Shown piece after piece: positions 17,680-27,786 of a stretch of DNA of 62,211 nucleotides (positions are counted from its first letter, which is position 1; each line of letters opens with the position of its first letter). Position numbers and translations under genes: made by a program. The DNA comes from Sphingobacterium sp. UBA5670 (GTDB lineage Bacteria > Bacteroidota > Bacteroidia > Sphingobacteriales > Sphingobacteriaceae): positions 1-62,211 of the forward strand of contig NZ_DIIM01000033.1 in the NCBI RefSeq assembly GCF_002420705.1, read 5' to 3'. Below the pieces are notes generated by a model. That model saw nothing but the letters and a program-made list of their open reading frames with translations, was not told the DNA's origin and did no database searches.

Positions 17680-18129
17680 ATGAAAACGAATCATGTTTCC
17701 TTACATCGAATTATTCAGGCAAGTCCTGAAAAGGTATTCCGTGCTTTTGCGGATCCAGTAGCACATGCAAACTGGCTGCCGCCCTATGGTTTTCTGTGTA
17801 CCGTACAACAGATGGATTTTAAAGTTGGGGGAAGTTTCAAAATGACCTTTACCAATTTTAGTACGGGTAATGGCCATTCCTTCGGTGGTGAGTATCTGGA
17901 GATTGAGCAAGACAGTTTTATCAAGTATGTGGATCGATTTGATGATCCTAATTTACCTGGGGAAATGACCACAACTGTTTCCTTGCGTAAGGCGATCTGT
18001 GGAACTGAACTCAAGATTGAACAGACTGGAATTCCGGAGGTTATTCCAGCTGAAATGTGCTACCTTGGCTGGCAGGAATCTTTGGAGAAAATGAAAAAAC
18101 TTGTAGAGCCCGAAATACCGGATGCATAA
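17680..18129 (+). CDS. SRPBCC/AHSA1 domain protein
   Basis: A 149-residue START-like ligand-binding fold. The family beginning IIQASPEKVFRAFADPVAHA and the later FGGEYLEIEQDSFIKYVDRF and CYLGWQESLEKMKKLVE are typical of AHSA1-like (activator of Hsp90 homologue) proteins in bacteria, which usually bind small hydrophobic ligands. It lies 92 bp after the DoxX-like gene and 12 bp before the VOC gene. Confidence 0.88.
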   Translation: MKTNHVSLHRIIQASPEKVFRAFADPVAHANWLPPYGFLCTVQQMDFKVGGSFKMTFTNFSTGNGHSFGGEYLEIEQDSFIKYVDRFDDPNLPGEMTTTVSLRKAICGTELKIEQTGIPEVIPAEMCYLGWQESLEKMKKLVEPEIPDA

Positions 18130-18141
18130 TCAATTTATACG

Positions 18142-18546
18142 ATGTTAGTTCAGCAAATGGAACGCTTGCAAAGCGGAATTTTCATTACGTTCTCCGGGAA
18201 TTGTAGAGCGGCACTTACATTTTATCAGGCTTGTTTTGGAGGAACTTTGCATTTTGAGATGTTCGACGAACCCCTGCAAGGATATACCGAAGTGCCCGTG
18301 GTAAGTGCTACTCTTATTTCCGAACGTATTGCGATCTATGGCTCAGATCTGGTGCATAATGAAGGCCGTAAAGTGGGTAACTATCTTGCGGTATTTATGC
18401 CCTGTGCGGATATAGCGGAGCGTGAGGAATTGATCACAAGACTTACATCCCGAAAGAATAAAAAGGAGGATTGGAATACAAAGCATAAATTTATTGAGGT
18501 TACTGATCTGTTTAATGTGCGATGGATTTTAGGAGTTGCAATTTAA
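18142..18546 (+). CDS. VOC superfamily (PhnB/glyoxalase-like) protein
   Basis: A 134-residue vicinal-oxygen-chelate fold protein: FITFSGNCRAALTFYQACFG at the start and a second half ending in KHKFIEVTDLFNVRWILGVA, the PhnB-like arrangement. Metal ligands are not obvious and the protein is a little short, so it may bind rather than convert its ligand. A second in-frame ATG at 18157 is an alternative start. It closes the GlxA-divergent gene set. Confidence 0.8.
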   Translation: MLVQQMERLQSGIFITFSGNCRAALTFYQACFGGTLHFEMFDEPLQGYTEVPVVSATLISERIAIYGSDLVHNEGRKVGNYLAVFMPCADIAEREELITRLTSRKNKKEDWNTKHKFIEVTDLFNVRWILGVAI

Positions 18547-18651
18547 CCCATTAGAAACCTTAGATTTTAATTTGTTTTTAACTTTTACTATATTCATGTA
18601 ACATATCATTGTTTTGGTATACTAACATATTATTAACAGTTAAAATAAATT

Positions 18652-19536
18652 ATGAATTTATCAATAGAAACCCTTAGTAAGACCTATTCTAATGGGGTAA
18701 AAGCTTTGGACGGTGTAAACTTGGAAATTAAGCCGGGAATGTTTGGTTTATTGGGTCCTAATGGTGCCGGGAAGTCTTCTTTAATGCGGACGATTGCCAC
18801 TCTTCAAAAACCAGACAGTGGACGCATTACTTTTGGTGCTATTGATGTACTCAAAAATCAGCTGGATTTGCGAAAAGTTTTAGGTTACTTACCGCAGGAA
18901 TTTGGTGTTTATCCGAATCTATCGGCTACGGATCTGCTGCACTATTTTGCAAAACTTAAAGGGGTTAAATCGAAGGCTGATCGGGATGCAATTATCAATC
19001 GGGTTCTTGAGGTGACCAATCTTTGGGACGTGCGCAATAAAAGTGTAAGCGGTTACTCCGGTGGGATGAAGCAACGTTTTGGTATTGCCCAATTGTTGCT
19101 GAACGATCCCAAGTTAATCATTGTCGATGAGCCAACAGCAGGGCTTGACCCCGCTGAAAGACATCGTTTTCTAAACGTTTTAAGGGAGATAGGTACAGAC
19201 CATACGGTTATTTTTTCTACCCATATTGTGGATGACGTACGGGAATTATGTCATGAGTTAGCCATTCTCAATGGCGGCAAGATCCTCTTGAGGGGGACAC
19301 CCAAAGAATCTATTGATCAATTGGAGGGTAAGATCTGGGTACGTATTATCAGTAGAGATCAATTGGACGAGTATACACAAAAGTATAATGTCATTTCAAC
19401 CAATTACAACCAGGACAATACACTCAATATTCGGGTGTACAGTGATGAGCGCCCTGACGATTCATTTGTGAATGCGCAGGGCCAATTGGAAGATGTCTAT
19501 TTTGTTGCGCTAAAAAATGATCAACGCCATGTTTAA
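18652..19536 (+). CDS. ABC transporter ATP-binding protein
   Basis: A 294-residue ABC ATPase. Walker A GPNGAGKS at 35-42, signature YSGGMKQR at about 135-142, Walker B LIIVDEP at 155-161 and switch STHIVDDV are all intact. A C-terminal extension of about 80 residues follows, as in ABC-2 exporters of the NatA/drug-resistance type. Its end overlaps the start of the permease-peptidase gene, so the two are coupled and surely form one complex. Confidence 0.92.
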   Translation: MNLSIETLSKTYSNGVKALDGVNLEIKPGMFGLLGPNGAGKSSLMRTIATLQKPDSGRITFGAIDVLKNQLDLRKVLGYLPQEFGVYPNLSATDLLHYFAKLKGVKSKADRDAIINRVLEVTNLWDVRNKSVSGYSGGMKQRFGIAQLLLNDPKLIIVDEPTAGLDPAERHRFLNVLREIGTDHTVIFSTHIVDDVRELCHELAILNGGKILLRGTPKESIDQLEGKIWVRIISRDQLDEYTQKYNVISTNYNQDNTLNIRVYSDERPDDSFVNAQGQLEDVYFVALKNDQRHV

Positions 19537-22500
19537 AGCCATCTTTAATTTTGAGTTTACGCGTTGGTTTAAAAGTTCGGCTGTCTATATCTATATGGCA
19601 CTGTTCTTCGCGCTATCCTTGTTCATTATGCTGTCTTCGCTCGGTATCTTCGATGGGATAACGGCAACGACGGCATCCAATACCATTATGAACTCTCCTT
19701 GGGCGATTAATGGAATGGTCAATGGCATGTCGACCATTATCTATTTCTTGATACCTTCGATCGTTGGAGCCTGCGTCTATCGCGATTTCCAATATCAGGT
19801 GCACACGATACTTTTTAGTTATCCATTCTCAAAAACGGACTATCTCCTTGGAAAATTCTTTGGATCGGTGGCTGTTGTACTAGTTATTGTATTCGCCTCA
19901 ACCTTGGGGATTATTGTTGCGCAGTTTGTACCGGGTATTAATCAGTCCTTATTGGGGCCAATTCATATTTGGGCTTATTTACAGACTTATCTCGTACAGG
20001 TGATTCCTAATCTCCTTATTTTTAGTGCTATTATTTTTGTGTTGGTGACATTGACGCGAAATGTCTATGTCGGTTTTGTTGCGGTGTTAATTCTGATTGT
20101 GCTGCAGGTGCTCGTTCAGAACCTAGCGAACAACATGGATAATCGTTTTGTGGGGGCATTGATTGATCCTTTTGGGGACAGTGCCATATCGTATTATACC
20201 CAATATTGGTCTCCTGATGAAAAGAATGTCAACAATCTTCCATTTACTGGAGCTGTTATTTATAATCGTTTAATCTGGCTTGCTGTCGCGGCCTTATTTA
20301 TTGGTGGTTTTTATCTCTTATTCTCTTTCTCTCAGCATCAAATTTCGTTTAAATCATCAAAAAAAGGTGCCCGTTTAACCAAAAATAACTTTGATAGCAT
20401 CTTCAAAATCAACCTGCCTAAGGTAAATTATGATTTTTCGGTATCCCATTATGTAAGAACGATGTGGACAATGGCACGTTATGATTACCGGTATATCGTC
20501 AAAAATCCGGTTTTTTTGATCTTAACCTTGGTCGGGGTACTTTTTATTATTTTGATGGCAAGTACTATTGGCTCGATATTCGGAACTTCGACTTATCCTG
20601 TCACTTGGAAAATGTTGATGATCCCCGGAACAACATTTACTTTTTTTCTGCTGATTCTGACTTTTCTTTTTACAGGGCTTCTTGTTCATCGAGGAAGCAT
20701 TACACGTATGGGAGCACTGCTGGATACGACTCCAATTCCAAACTGGGCTTTGATGGGATCTAAAATTATTGCAGTTCTTTTGATGCAATTGACGCTGTTG
20801 GCCGTCGTCATTGCAACTTGTATGAGCTTCCAGATGTACCATCGTTATTATAATTTTGAAATAGGACAATATGTGATGCATTTGATGGTATATGGTATGT
20901 TGTCCAACCTGGTATGGCTGTTTGTGGCGCTGTTTATTCATACGCTCTTCAAAAATTACCTCGCTGGATTTTTTGTGCTATTGACCTTATTTATTGGATT
21001 GCCATTTTTATATATGGTGGGTGTAGAACAGGAGATCTATCAGTTTAACCAAGGGCCAGAGCTGGACTATTCGGATATGGATGGTTTTGGTTATATTCTT
21101 CCGTTTTTAACCTACCGGATTTACTGGATACTTTTCGCTGTGTTTTTTGCTGTTATCTGCCTGTTGTTGTGGCGTAGGGGTAGTTTTTCTGGGGTAAAAG
21201 AGCGTTGGGCTATTTTTAAGGCGAACTTAAGCCCAGTAACAACAGCGATTCTCATCTTTACCTTTGTGGGTTTTATCGGTATCGGATCTGCCATATATTA
21301 CGAGAATCACATTAAAAATCCTTATTACACCAGCTTAGATCATGAAAAACAGGCTGTAGAATGGGAAAAGAAATATAAGAAATACCAATATAGGCCTCAA
21401 CCGCGAGTGGTTGATATTAAGTTCAATCTGGATATTTTTCCTGATAAGCGAAGTTTTAAGGCGAATGCGGCATATGTGCTGAAAAATAAGACCAACACAG
21501 CTATCGATTCTATTTTTGTCAATTATAATGATTACGATTATACATTTTCTTTAAATGTGCCGAACAAGCTGATTTCTGCCGACGATAAGTATAATTTCAA
21601 TATTTATAAATTAGCGAAGCCTATGGCTCCCGGAGATTCCATTGTGTTGAAATTTAGCGTTGTCAGTCCGGCCAATACTTGGGTAAATGAAAAGTCTCCT
21701 GTTAAGGGAAATGGAACCTTTATCAACAATATGCTTTTCCCGAATATAGGTTATCTAGACCGCGGCGAATTGGTAAACAATGAAATCCGAAAGAAATACG
21801 GACTACCATATCGGGAGCGGATGGCTCCCCAGACTGATCAAAGGGCCCTGCAGAATAATTATATATCCAATGATGCCGATTGGATCCGCTTTGAAGCTAC
21901 TGTAAGTACTTCCAAGGATCAATTGGCAATTGCTCCGGGGTATCTGACAAAAGAATGGGAAAAGGATGGTCGTAAATACTATCAGTATAAAATGGATTCG
22001 GAAATCCTCAACTTTTTTGCCTTTAATTCGGCGCAATATGAAGTCAAAAAAGATAAGTGGAATGGGGTCAATCTGGAAATATACTACCATAAAGGCCATA
22101 CTTACAATCTCGATCGTATGATGGCTTCCAGCAAGGCTTCTTTGGCTTATTATACGAAGGAATACAGCGCGTATCCGCATCGCCAATTACGCATTATTGA
22201 GTTTCCGCGCACAGCCGGCACTTTTGCGCAGTCCTTTGCTAATACCATTCCTTTCTCCGAAGCGATTGGTTTTATTGCCGATGTGAACGAGAAGAAGGAA
22301 GATGCCGTTGATTACCCCTATGCGGTAACAGCACATGAAATTGCACATCAATGGTGGGCGCATCAAGTTGTGGGCGCCAATGTGCAGGGGGCGACATTAA
22401 TGTCCGAAAGTATGTCTGAATATTCATCGCTTAAGGTTTTGGAAAAAAGATATGGGAAAGGGCAGATGCGTAAGTTTCTCAAAGATGCACTCGACGGCTA

Positions 22501-23173
22501 TTTGCAAGGACGAAGTGCCGAAAAACTAGGTGAAAAGCCATTGATGTATAATGAAAATCAAATGTACATCCATTACCAAAAGGGATCCTTGGTGCTGTAT
22601 GCTTTGAGCGATTATCTGGGAGAAAATCTTTTTAACAGGACAGCTCAATCTTATTTGCAGCGTACAGCATTTGAGAATCCACCCTACACGACCTCCTCTG
22701 AGTTTGTGGACAGTTTTAGACAGGCGACTCCTGATTCGTTACGATACCTGATTAAGGATATGTTTGAAACAATTACGCTATATAACAACAAAGTTGAAAA
22801 AGTAAGTTCAAAGAAGCTGAAGAATGGAAAATATCAAGTCGATATTCAATTTGAAGTCTCTAAATATCGGGTAGATGGCAATGGAAAAAAGAGCTACAAT
22901 GATGAAGGCGGACAAGCCTTGTCATTTAAAAAATCAGATCGTGTCACGGTGAAATCATTGCCACTGGCAGATTACATCGAGGTAGGTGTTTTTACGGATA
23001 AGAAGAGCAGAGACGGAAACAAACGTCAGGAGCTGTATCTAAAAAAGCACAAAATCAACCGGATCAACAATACGTTAACGCTTGTTGTTGACCAAAAACC
23101 AGAACAGGTAGGGATCGACCCCTACAATAAACTGATTGATATTGAATCGGATGATAATCGAAAGGATATATAA
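19529..23173 (+). CDS. ABC-2 permease fused to an M1-family aminopeptidase-like domain
   Basis: About 1214 residues. The N-terminal half (to about 575) has roughly twelve transmembrane helices in two ABC-2 permease sets; the C-terminal half is an M1-type gluzincin. The zinc site HEIAHQWW is intact (His940, Glu941, His944 counted from the alternative ATG at 19517), with a downstream Glu in LMSESMSEYSSL. The M1 exopeptidase motif GAMEN is not visible; the equivalent region reads AQSFANTIPFSE. This known Bacteroidota fusion may couple peptide transport to cleavage; direction is unknown. The ATG at 19529 overlaps the ATPase stop by 8 bases. Confidence 0.88.
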   Translation: MFKAIFNFEFTRWFKSSAVYIYMALFFALSLFIMLSSLGIFDGITATTASNTIMNSPWAINGMVNGMSTIIYFLIPSIVGACVYRDFQYQVHTILFSYPFSKTDYLLGKFFGSVAVVLVIVFASTLGIIVAQFVPGINQSLLGPIHIWAYLQTYLVQVIPNLLIFSAIIFVLVTLTRNVYVGFVAVLILIVLQVLVQNLANNMDNRFVGALIDPFGDSAISYYTQYWSPDEKNVNNLPFTGAVIYNRLIWLAVAALFIGGFYLLFSFSQHQISFKSSKKGARLTKNNFDSIFKINLPKVNYDFSVSHYVRTMWTMARYDYRYIVKNPVFLILTLVGVLFIILMASTIGSIFGTSTYPVTWKMLMIPGTTFTFFLLILTFLFTGLLVHRGSITRMGALLDTTPIPNWALMGSKIIAVLLMQLTLLAVVIATCMSFQMYHRYYNFEIGQYVMHLMVYGMLSNLVWLFVALFIHTLFKNYLAGFFVLLTLFIGLPFLYMVGVEQEIYQFNQGPELDYSDMDGFGYILPFLTYRIYWILFAVFFAVICLLLWRRGSFSGVKERWAIFKANLSPVTTAILIFTFVGFIGIGSAIYYENHIKNPYYTSLDHEKQAVEWEKKYKKYQYRPQPRVVDIKFNLDIFPDKRSFKANAAYVLKNKTNTAIDSIFVNYNDYDYTFSLNVPNKLISADDKYNFNIYKLAKPMAPGDSIVLKFSVVSPANTWVNEKSPVKGNGTFINNMLFPNIGYLDRGELVNNEIRKKYGLPYRERMAPQTDQRALQNNYISNDADWIRFEATVSTSKDQLAIAPGYLTKEWEKDGRKYYQYKMDSEILNFFAFNSAQYEVKKDKWNGVNLEIYYHKGHTYNLDRMMASSKASLAYYTKEYSAYPHRQLRIIEFPRTAGTFAQSFANTIPFSEAIGFIADVNEKKEDAVDYPYAVTAHEIAHQWWAHQVVGANVQGATLMSESMSEYSSLKVLEKRYGKGQMRKFLKDALDGYLQGRSAEKLGEKPLMYNENQMYIHYQKGSLVLYALSDYLGENLFNRTAQSYLQRTAFENPPYTTSSEFVDSFRQATPDSLRYLIKDMFETITLYNNKVEKVSSKKLKNGKYQVDIQFEVSKYRVDGNGKKSYNDEGGQALSFKKSDRVTVKSLPLADYIEVGVFTDKKSRDGNKRQELYLKKHKINRINNTLTLVVDQKPEQVGIDPYNKLIDIESDDNRKDI

Positions 23174-23188
23174 GTCAAGTGTAATCCG

Positions 23189-23224
23189 AAAAAATCCCCA
23201 TCATACGATGGGGATTTTTTTTTT
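23189..23224 (+). terminator. intrinsic terminator
   Basis: A 14-bp stem centred on atccccatc/gatggggat with a 4-base loop, flanked by A and T tracts, ends the ABC operon 16 bases after its stop codon. Confidence 0.9.
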
Positions 23225-23310
23225 GCTAACGCTATAGCGTTTTTATACGTAATGTTTGCCGACGATTTATAGATATTTTTTCAATTATTTGAATTCATTC
23301 TAAATAGGCT

Positions 23311-23318
23311 TATCTTTG
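23311..23318 (+). promoter_or_regulatory. -7 box for the sigma-FecR-receptor operon
   Basis: TATCTTTG is a perfect TAnnTTTG match 25 bases before the ATG at 23343. The nominal frame start TTG at 23316 falls inside this box, which supports the later ATG as the true start. Confidence 0.6.
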
Positions 23319-23342
23319 AAGACTGAAATAGCGATAGATACG

Positions 23343-23879
23343 ATGGCGAGCAAAACAAACATATCAATTCTCACGCTGGATGCATCCAGCTTTGAAGAGC
23401 TGTATAAGGCATATGCTCCTAAAATGTATCGTATTGCTTACAGTCAGGTTAACGACCAAGATATAGCCGGAAATATTGTTCATAATGTATTTCTCTCCAT
23501 TTGGGAACGGCGCGATACATTGGTGATAGATAAGCCAGAGTCTTTTCTTATTCATGCTACCAAACTCCAGATTATCAAAAACTTTAGAGATGCCGCTAAC
23601 CAAAAGCAACATCTCCAGAGCTCCCTTGTGGGCTATAACGAGGCTGATTATAGTACACAACATGAAATATATTACAACGAACTATCAGATCAGATACAAA
23701 CTCTAATTAATAAACTTCCGCCACAATGCCGTCGGGTTTATCTCATGCGGGATCAGCAGGGCATGGATAATGCTCAGATTGCATTTCAGCTCGGCATATC
23801 GCTCAGTGCCGTTAAGCAGCATATTGGCAATGCACTCGCATTTCTTCGTGCGAATTTGAATGACGCCGGTTCTGAATAA
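23343..23879 (+). CDS. ECF RNA polymerase sigma factor (FecI-like)
   Basis: A 178-residue sigma factor. Region 2 spans FEELYKAYAPKMYRIAYSQV to WERRDTLVIDKPESFLIHAT; region 4 contains LINKLPPQCRRVYLMRDQQG and an HTH SLSAVKQHIGNA. Bacteroidota FecI-type sigmas are held by the FecR protein encoded next (24023) and switch on the receptor genes behind it. The start at 23343 follows a perfect -7 box by 24 bases. Confidence 0.9.
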   Translation: MASKTNISILTLDASSFEELYKAYAPKMYRIAYSQVNDQDIAGNIVHNVFLSIWERRDTLVIDKPESFLIHATKLQIIKNFRDAANQKQHLQSSLVGYNEADYSTQHEIYYNELSDQIQTLINKLPPQCRRVYLMRDQQGMDNAQIAFQLGISLSAVKQHIGNALAFLRANLNDAGSE

Positions 23880-24022
23880 TTTTTTTTGTTATTGATAAAC
23901 AGGTTGTTGTGTTTTTTTTTTGAAAAAGCACCTGTACTTTTATAGGCGTTAAGGAACTGTTATTATAGAGAGGCTTATTTAGACTGATTAAATTAATTCG
24001 AATCAGCTTTTATCTATTCATA

Positions 24023-24985
24023 ATGAAAATTACGGAACAAGAAATAAAAAGGTATGCAAGCGGTCATTCATCTTCGGAGGAAAAGAAGCGTGTGGAGACT
24101 TGGCTGAAAGATCAGGATCAAATTTTTGAGCCTGCACCGGGAGAAGCAGAACAGCTTCGATCAGCTTGGAATAAGCTTTCTGCTAACATGAGTCAGGACG
24201 GACAACTTACCGGCACGCCCAATAAAAGAGTTAACTATAAATTTTTGTCTGCAATTGGAACGATCGCAGCAAGTCTGGTCATGCTTATTGGCTTAGGCTG
24301 GTTAGCCTATCAATTTGTGACTTCGGTTCCAGCTAAAAAACATGCATTATTAAAGAAAGTACATACGGAAGCTGGACAGCGTTTGACAGTAACACTATCT
24401 GACGGCTCCCAAATTGTGCTAAATGGCAAGAGCGAGCTGGAATATCCTGAAAAATTTGATGGTCAGCAACGCTTGGTGAAATTGAAAGGAGAAGGATTCT
24501 TTGATATTGCGCATGACGAAAGCAAACCATTTATCGTCAATACAGATTCATCTTTCACTCAGGTACTTGGGACCCGGTTTAATTTGAAGGCATATACTGA
24601 TGATGAGCAAGTTGTGCTGACTGTAGAAAGAGGGAAAGTACGTTTTGGGCGATATGATCAAAGTGATCAGGTTGTGCTGACAAAAGGCATGCAGGGAATA
24701 ATGGAATTTCATAAAGCAGTACGAAGCGGCGAGGTACTTCCAGAGGAAGCTACAGACTGGACGAAAGATACCTTTGTGATAAAGAATGAATCATTGGCTA
24801 GTGTTGCCAAGCGTTTAGAGCGACGCTATGCTGTCCAAGTCAATATTGAATCTCAGTCCTTGCGTTTGCTGACGGTGACAGGGACGTTCACAAACACTAA
24901 TCTGGAAGATATCTTGAGTAGCCTGGCATTTAGTACCGGAATAGATTATACGATTAAAGATAAAATAGTTACAATAAGAAAATAG
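24023..24985 (+). CDS. FecR family anti-sigma factor
   Basis: A 320-residue FecR protein: cytosolic anti-sigma domain (about 1-75), one transmembrane helix (about 77-97), periplasmic FecR domain with LTVTLSDGSQIVLNGKSELE and GTRFNLKAYTDDEQVVLTVE, and a C-terminal STN-like SBP segment ending in GIDYTIKDKIVTIRK. It should transmit a signal from the receptor's N-terminal STN domain (25092) to the sigma factor (23343). Confidence 0.92.
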   Translation: MKITEQEIKRYASGHSSSEEKKRVETWLKDQDQIFEPAPGEAEQLRSAWNKLSANMSQDGQLTGTPNKRVNYKFLSAIGTIAASLVMLIGLGWLAYQFVTSVPAKKHALLKKVHTEAGQRLTVTLSDGSQIVLNGKSELEYPEKFDGQQRLVKLKGEGFFDIAHDESKPFIVNTDSSFTQVLGTRFNLKAYTDDEQVVLTVERGKVRFGRYDQSDQVVLTKGMQGIMEFHKAVRSGEVLPEEATDWTKDTFVIKNESLASVAKRLERRYAVQVNIESQSLRLLTVTGTFTNTNLEDILSSLAFSTGIDYTIKDKIVTIRK

Positions 24986-25013
24986 ATGAAGCAGTATATT
25001 TAAGTATAAAAAA

Positions 25014-25045
25014 CCGGTATGCCGTCGTCCAAAACTACATACCGG
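25014..25045 (+). promoter_or_regulatory. hairpin between fecR and receptor genes
   Basis: ccggtatg (25014-25021) pairs with cataccgg (25038-25045) around a 16-base loop, 46 bases before the receptor ATG. No T-tract follows, so it is more likely an RNA-processing or expression-tuning hairpin than a terminator. Confidence 0.4.
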
Positions 25046-25091
25046 ACTATGAAAAAATCCTAGCAGTATTTATCCATAATTTTCGCAAAAT

Positions 25092-27752
25092 ATGAAAATA
25101 TTTTCAGCGCAGCAACCCTATGCTTTTTTGCTGCGCATAATTTCCTGTGCACTACTGTGTACTTTATGTTTATCTAATAACGCATTAGGCCAGCAAAAAT
25201 CGCTTTTAGAAAAAAAAGTGACGATCGAGTTTAACGATGTTAAAATAACCCATGCACTCCAGCAGATCGAGAAACAACTGCAATGCACATTTGTATACAG
25301 TCCCCAGCTTTTGAATGCGGATCGCAGGATCTCAAAAAAATATAGCAATGAAAAGTTAGATCGGCTACTTTCAGATTTATTTTCGGGCAAGAAGCTTAAG
25401 TTAAAACAGAACGGCAGTCAAGTTTTTATTGGTCTGTTAAGCCAAAAGAAACAGCAGGTCTACGGGAGAATTAGTTCGACAGAGGGACCGCTCGCAGGTG
25501 TATCGGTTTCCCTGGGAACAGTGCAGACTACCACGGATCATCGAGGACAGTATAATCTCTCTGCTTTAGTAGACCAGGAATATGTTTTCCGTATTAGCAA
25601 TGTGGGGTATAAAACCATTAATCGCTCTCTTTTCTTGAAAGAATCCGCACCATTGGAGATCAATCTAGCGTTGCAGCCCGACCAGCAGGTACTAGAACAG
25701 GTAGATGTTGCAGTAAAGACTGCCAGTCAGCAGGTCAAAGAAACGGGCTTTAACGTCAATGCTGTTGAGGTAAGTAAATTCAATAATACCACACGTGATG
25801 TAAATCAGATTCTTAATACAACTACGGGAGTTCGCATTCGGGAGTATGGTGGACTGGGGTCAGATTTTAACTTTTCTCTGAATGGCCTTTCAGGTAAGGC
25901 GATACGTTTCTTTATTGATGGAATTCCTATGGAAAACTTCGGCATCGGTATGAATTTTAACAATATTCCAGTTAATCTTGCCGATAGGCTAGAGGTGTAC
26001 AAGGGGGTAGTGCCGATCGAATTAGGTTCTGATGCATTGGGAGGCGGTATTAATATGGTCACCAACAAAGGAGCTAAGAGTTATCTCGACGCAAGCTATA
26101 GCATAGGATCTTTCAATACACACCGTCTTTCTTTAAATGCACAGTCAGTTAACGATACAACTGGGCTATTGTTTAAGCTGACGGGATTCTATAATTATTC
26201 TGACAATGACTATTGGATGCATAGCAATCCAAAATATGATGCTGCCATTTTGGTACCTGACGGTCCCGATAGTTTTGTGGAAAAGAGTGTTAAGCGTTTC
26301 CATGATCAGTATAAATCAGCGATGATCCAAGGGGAAGCTGGATATGTAAATAGAAAATGGGCGGATGCATTTGTACTAGGCATGTTGTACAATAACCATT
26401 ATAAGGAGTTTCAGACAGGTCAGAGCCAAAATATTGTGTACGGAAAAGTCAACCGTCATGGTGATTATTTCATGCCGACATTGCGCTATAAAAAAGATAA
26501 CCTGCTTGTAGATGGATTAAATGTTTCAGCTTTTGCAAGTTATGCGGTGGACAGATATACGGTTGTGGATACTTCTCGAACAACCTATTGGTGGGATGGA
26601 TCTGTACGAAGCAGCCAGAATAATTACGGAGAATTTGGAGCCTCTATAAATAGATCTTATACAAATTATCAAAATTCCTTTTTATTGACCCGGCTGAATC
26701 TTAACTATCGTCTCAATGATAATAATCAGCTTGCTTTCAATCAAAATTATAACGATGCTAGACAGAAATCTGATGAAGAGCTCAACCAAAAAGTGTTTAG
26801 TCCCTCTGGACAATCTAAATCGGTAACGGGTTTATCTTGGCAGAATAAGGCTTTTAGAGATGCCCTTCATACGACCGTTTTTGCAAAACTTTTTCATTTT
26901 AGGGTAGAGCTAGGGGAAGTGACAGGCGGTAAAAACCCAAGAACGGCACAAAAGCGGTCCTATGATAACTTGGGTTATGGTTTGGCAAGCCGTTACCGTG
27001 TCGATAATCATATTGGATTAAAGTTTTCCTACGAACATGCTTACCGCTTGCCTGAGCTTGTCGAAGTACTGGGCGATGGTGTAAATATTATTTCTAACCC
27101 GGATATTAAACCTGAAAGTAGTCATAATTTAAATTTAAGTACCGATTATATCCGCAAGGAAGGAGCACATTTCTACAGTGTAGATCTCGGTGGATTTTTT
27201 CGCAATGCCAAGGATTTCATCTATACTATTCCTGCTGGTAATAATACTTCGCAATTCCTCAATGAAGGAAAAGTAATTGTGTTTGGTGGTGAGGCTGAAG
27301 TTCAATATAAATATGCGCGGACCTTTGAATTTACATTGAATGCGAGCTATCAGAAATCTAAGCAGAATCAAAAATATGTATATGGAACACAGACACCAAG
27401 GGCCAATTATGGTAATATGATTCCCAATCAGCCCTGGCTGTATGGAAATCTCTATATCTCAGTTGGTAAAAGTGACTGGCTGAGTAAAGGGACACGACTG
27501 CAATTCGATTGGTCAAGTCAATATTACCATAGTTTCTATCTGACATGGGAGGCCTGGGGCAGTGCTCAATCCTTAAATATAATTCCAACACAGTTCCTTC
27601 ATCATGCAGGAATTACCTATTCCTTAAAAGATGGGCAGTACAATATTTCGTTCGAATGTCGAAATCTGGGGAATGAACTTGCCTATGATAATTTTCGTTT
27701 GCAAAAGCCAGGTCGCTCTTTTAACCTCAAACTACGCTATTTTATCCACTAA
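25092..27752 (+). CDS. TonB-dependent receptor with N-terminal STN signalling domain
   Basis: An 886-residue outer-membrane receptor. Signal peptide to about residue 34; STN (secretin/TonB N-terminal) domain at about 45-112; carboxypeptidase-regulatory-like domain at about 117-200 (VYGRISSTEGPLAGVSVSLG); plug at about 205-330 with LNGLSGKAIRFFIDGIPMEN; then a 22-strand barrel ending in a terminal Phe-rich strand. The STN domain marks it as a transducer that contacts FecR. With DUF4374 and PepSY neighbours, a ferric siderophore is the likely ligand; this is inferred. Confidence 0.9.
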   Translation: MKIFSAQQPYAFLLRIISCALLCTLCLSNNALGQQKSLLEKKVTIEFNDVKITHALQQIEKQLQCTFVYSPQLLNADRRISKKYSNEKLDRLLSDLFSGKKLKLKQNGSQVFIGLLSQKKQQVYGRISSTEGPLAGVSVSLGTVQTTTDHRGQYNLSALVDQEYVFRISNVGYKTINRSLFLKESAPLEINLALQPDQQVLEQVDVAVKTASQQVKETGFNVNAVEVSKFNNTTRDVNQILNTTTGVRIREYGGLGSDFNFSLNGLSGKAIRFFIDGIPMENFGIGMNFNNIPVNLADRLEVYKGVVPIELGSDALGGGINMVTNKGAKSYLDASYSIGSFNTHRLSLNAQSVNDTTGLLFKLTGFYNYSDNDYWMHSNPKYDAAILVPDGPDSFVEKSVKRFHDQYKSAMIQGEAGYVNRKWADAFVLGMLYNNHYKEFQTGQSQNIVYGKVNRHGDYFMPTLRYKKDNLLVDGLNVSAFASYAVDRYTVVDTSRTTYWWDGSVRSSQNNYGEFGASINRSYTNYQNSFLLTRLNLNYRLNDNNQLAFNQNYNDARQKSDEELNQKVFSPSGQSKSVTGLSWQNKAFRDALHTTVFAKLFHFRVELGEVTGGKNPRTAQKRSYDNLGYGLASRYRVDNHIGLKFSYEHAYRLPELVEVLGDGVNIISNPDIKPESSHNLNLSTDYIRKEGAHFYSVDLGGFFRNAKDFIYTIPAGNNTSQFLNEGKVIVFGGEAEVQYKYARTFEFTLNASYQKSKQNQKYVYGTQTPRANYGNMIPNQPWLYGNLYISVGKSDWLSKGTRLQFDWSSQYYHSFYLTWEAWGSAQSLNIIPTQFLHHAGITYSLKDGQYNISFECRNLGNELAYDNFRLQKPGRSFNLKLRYFIH

Positions 27753-27786
27753 TATATAAAACGTTTAACATACTTAATTATCAGAA

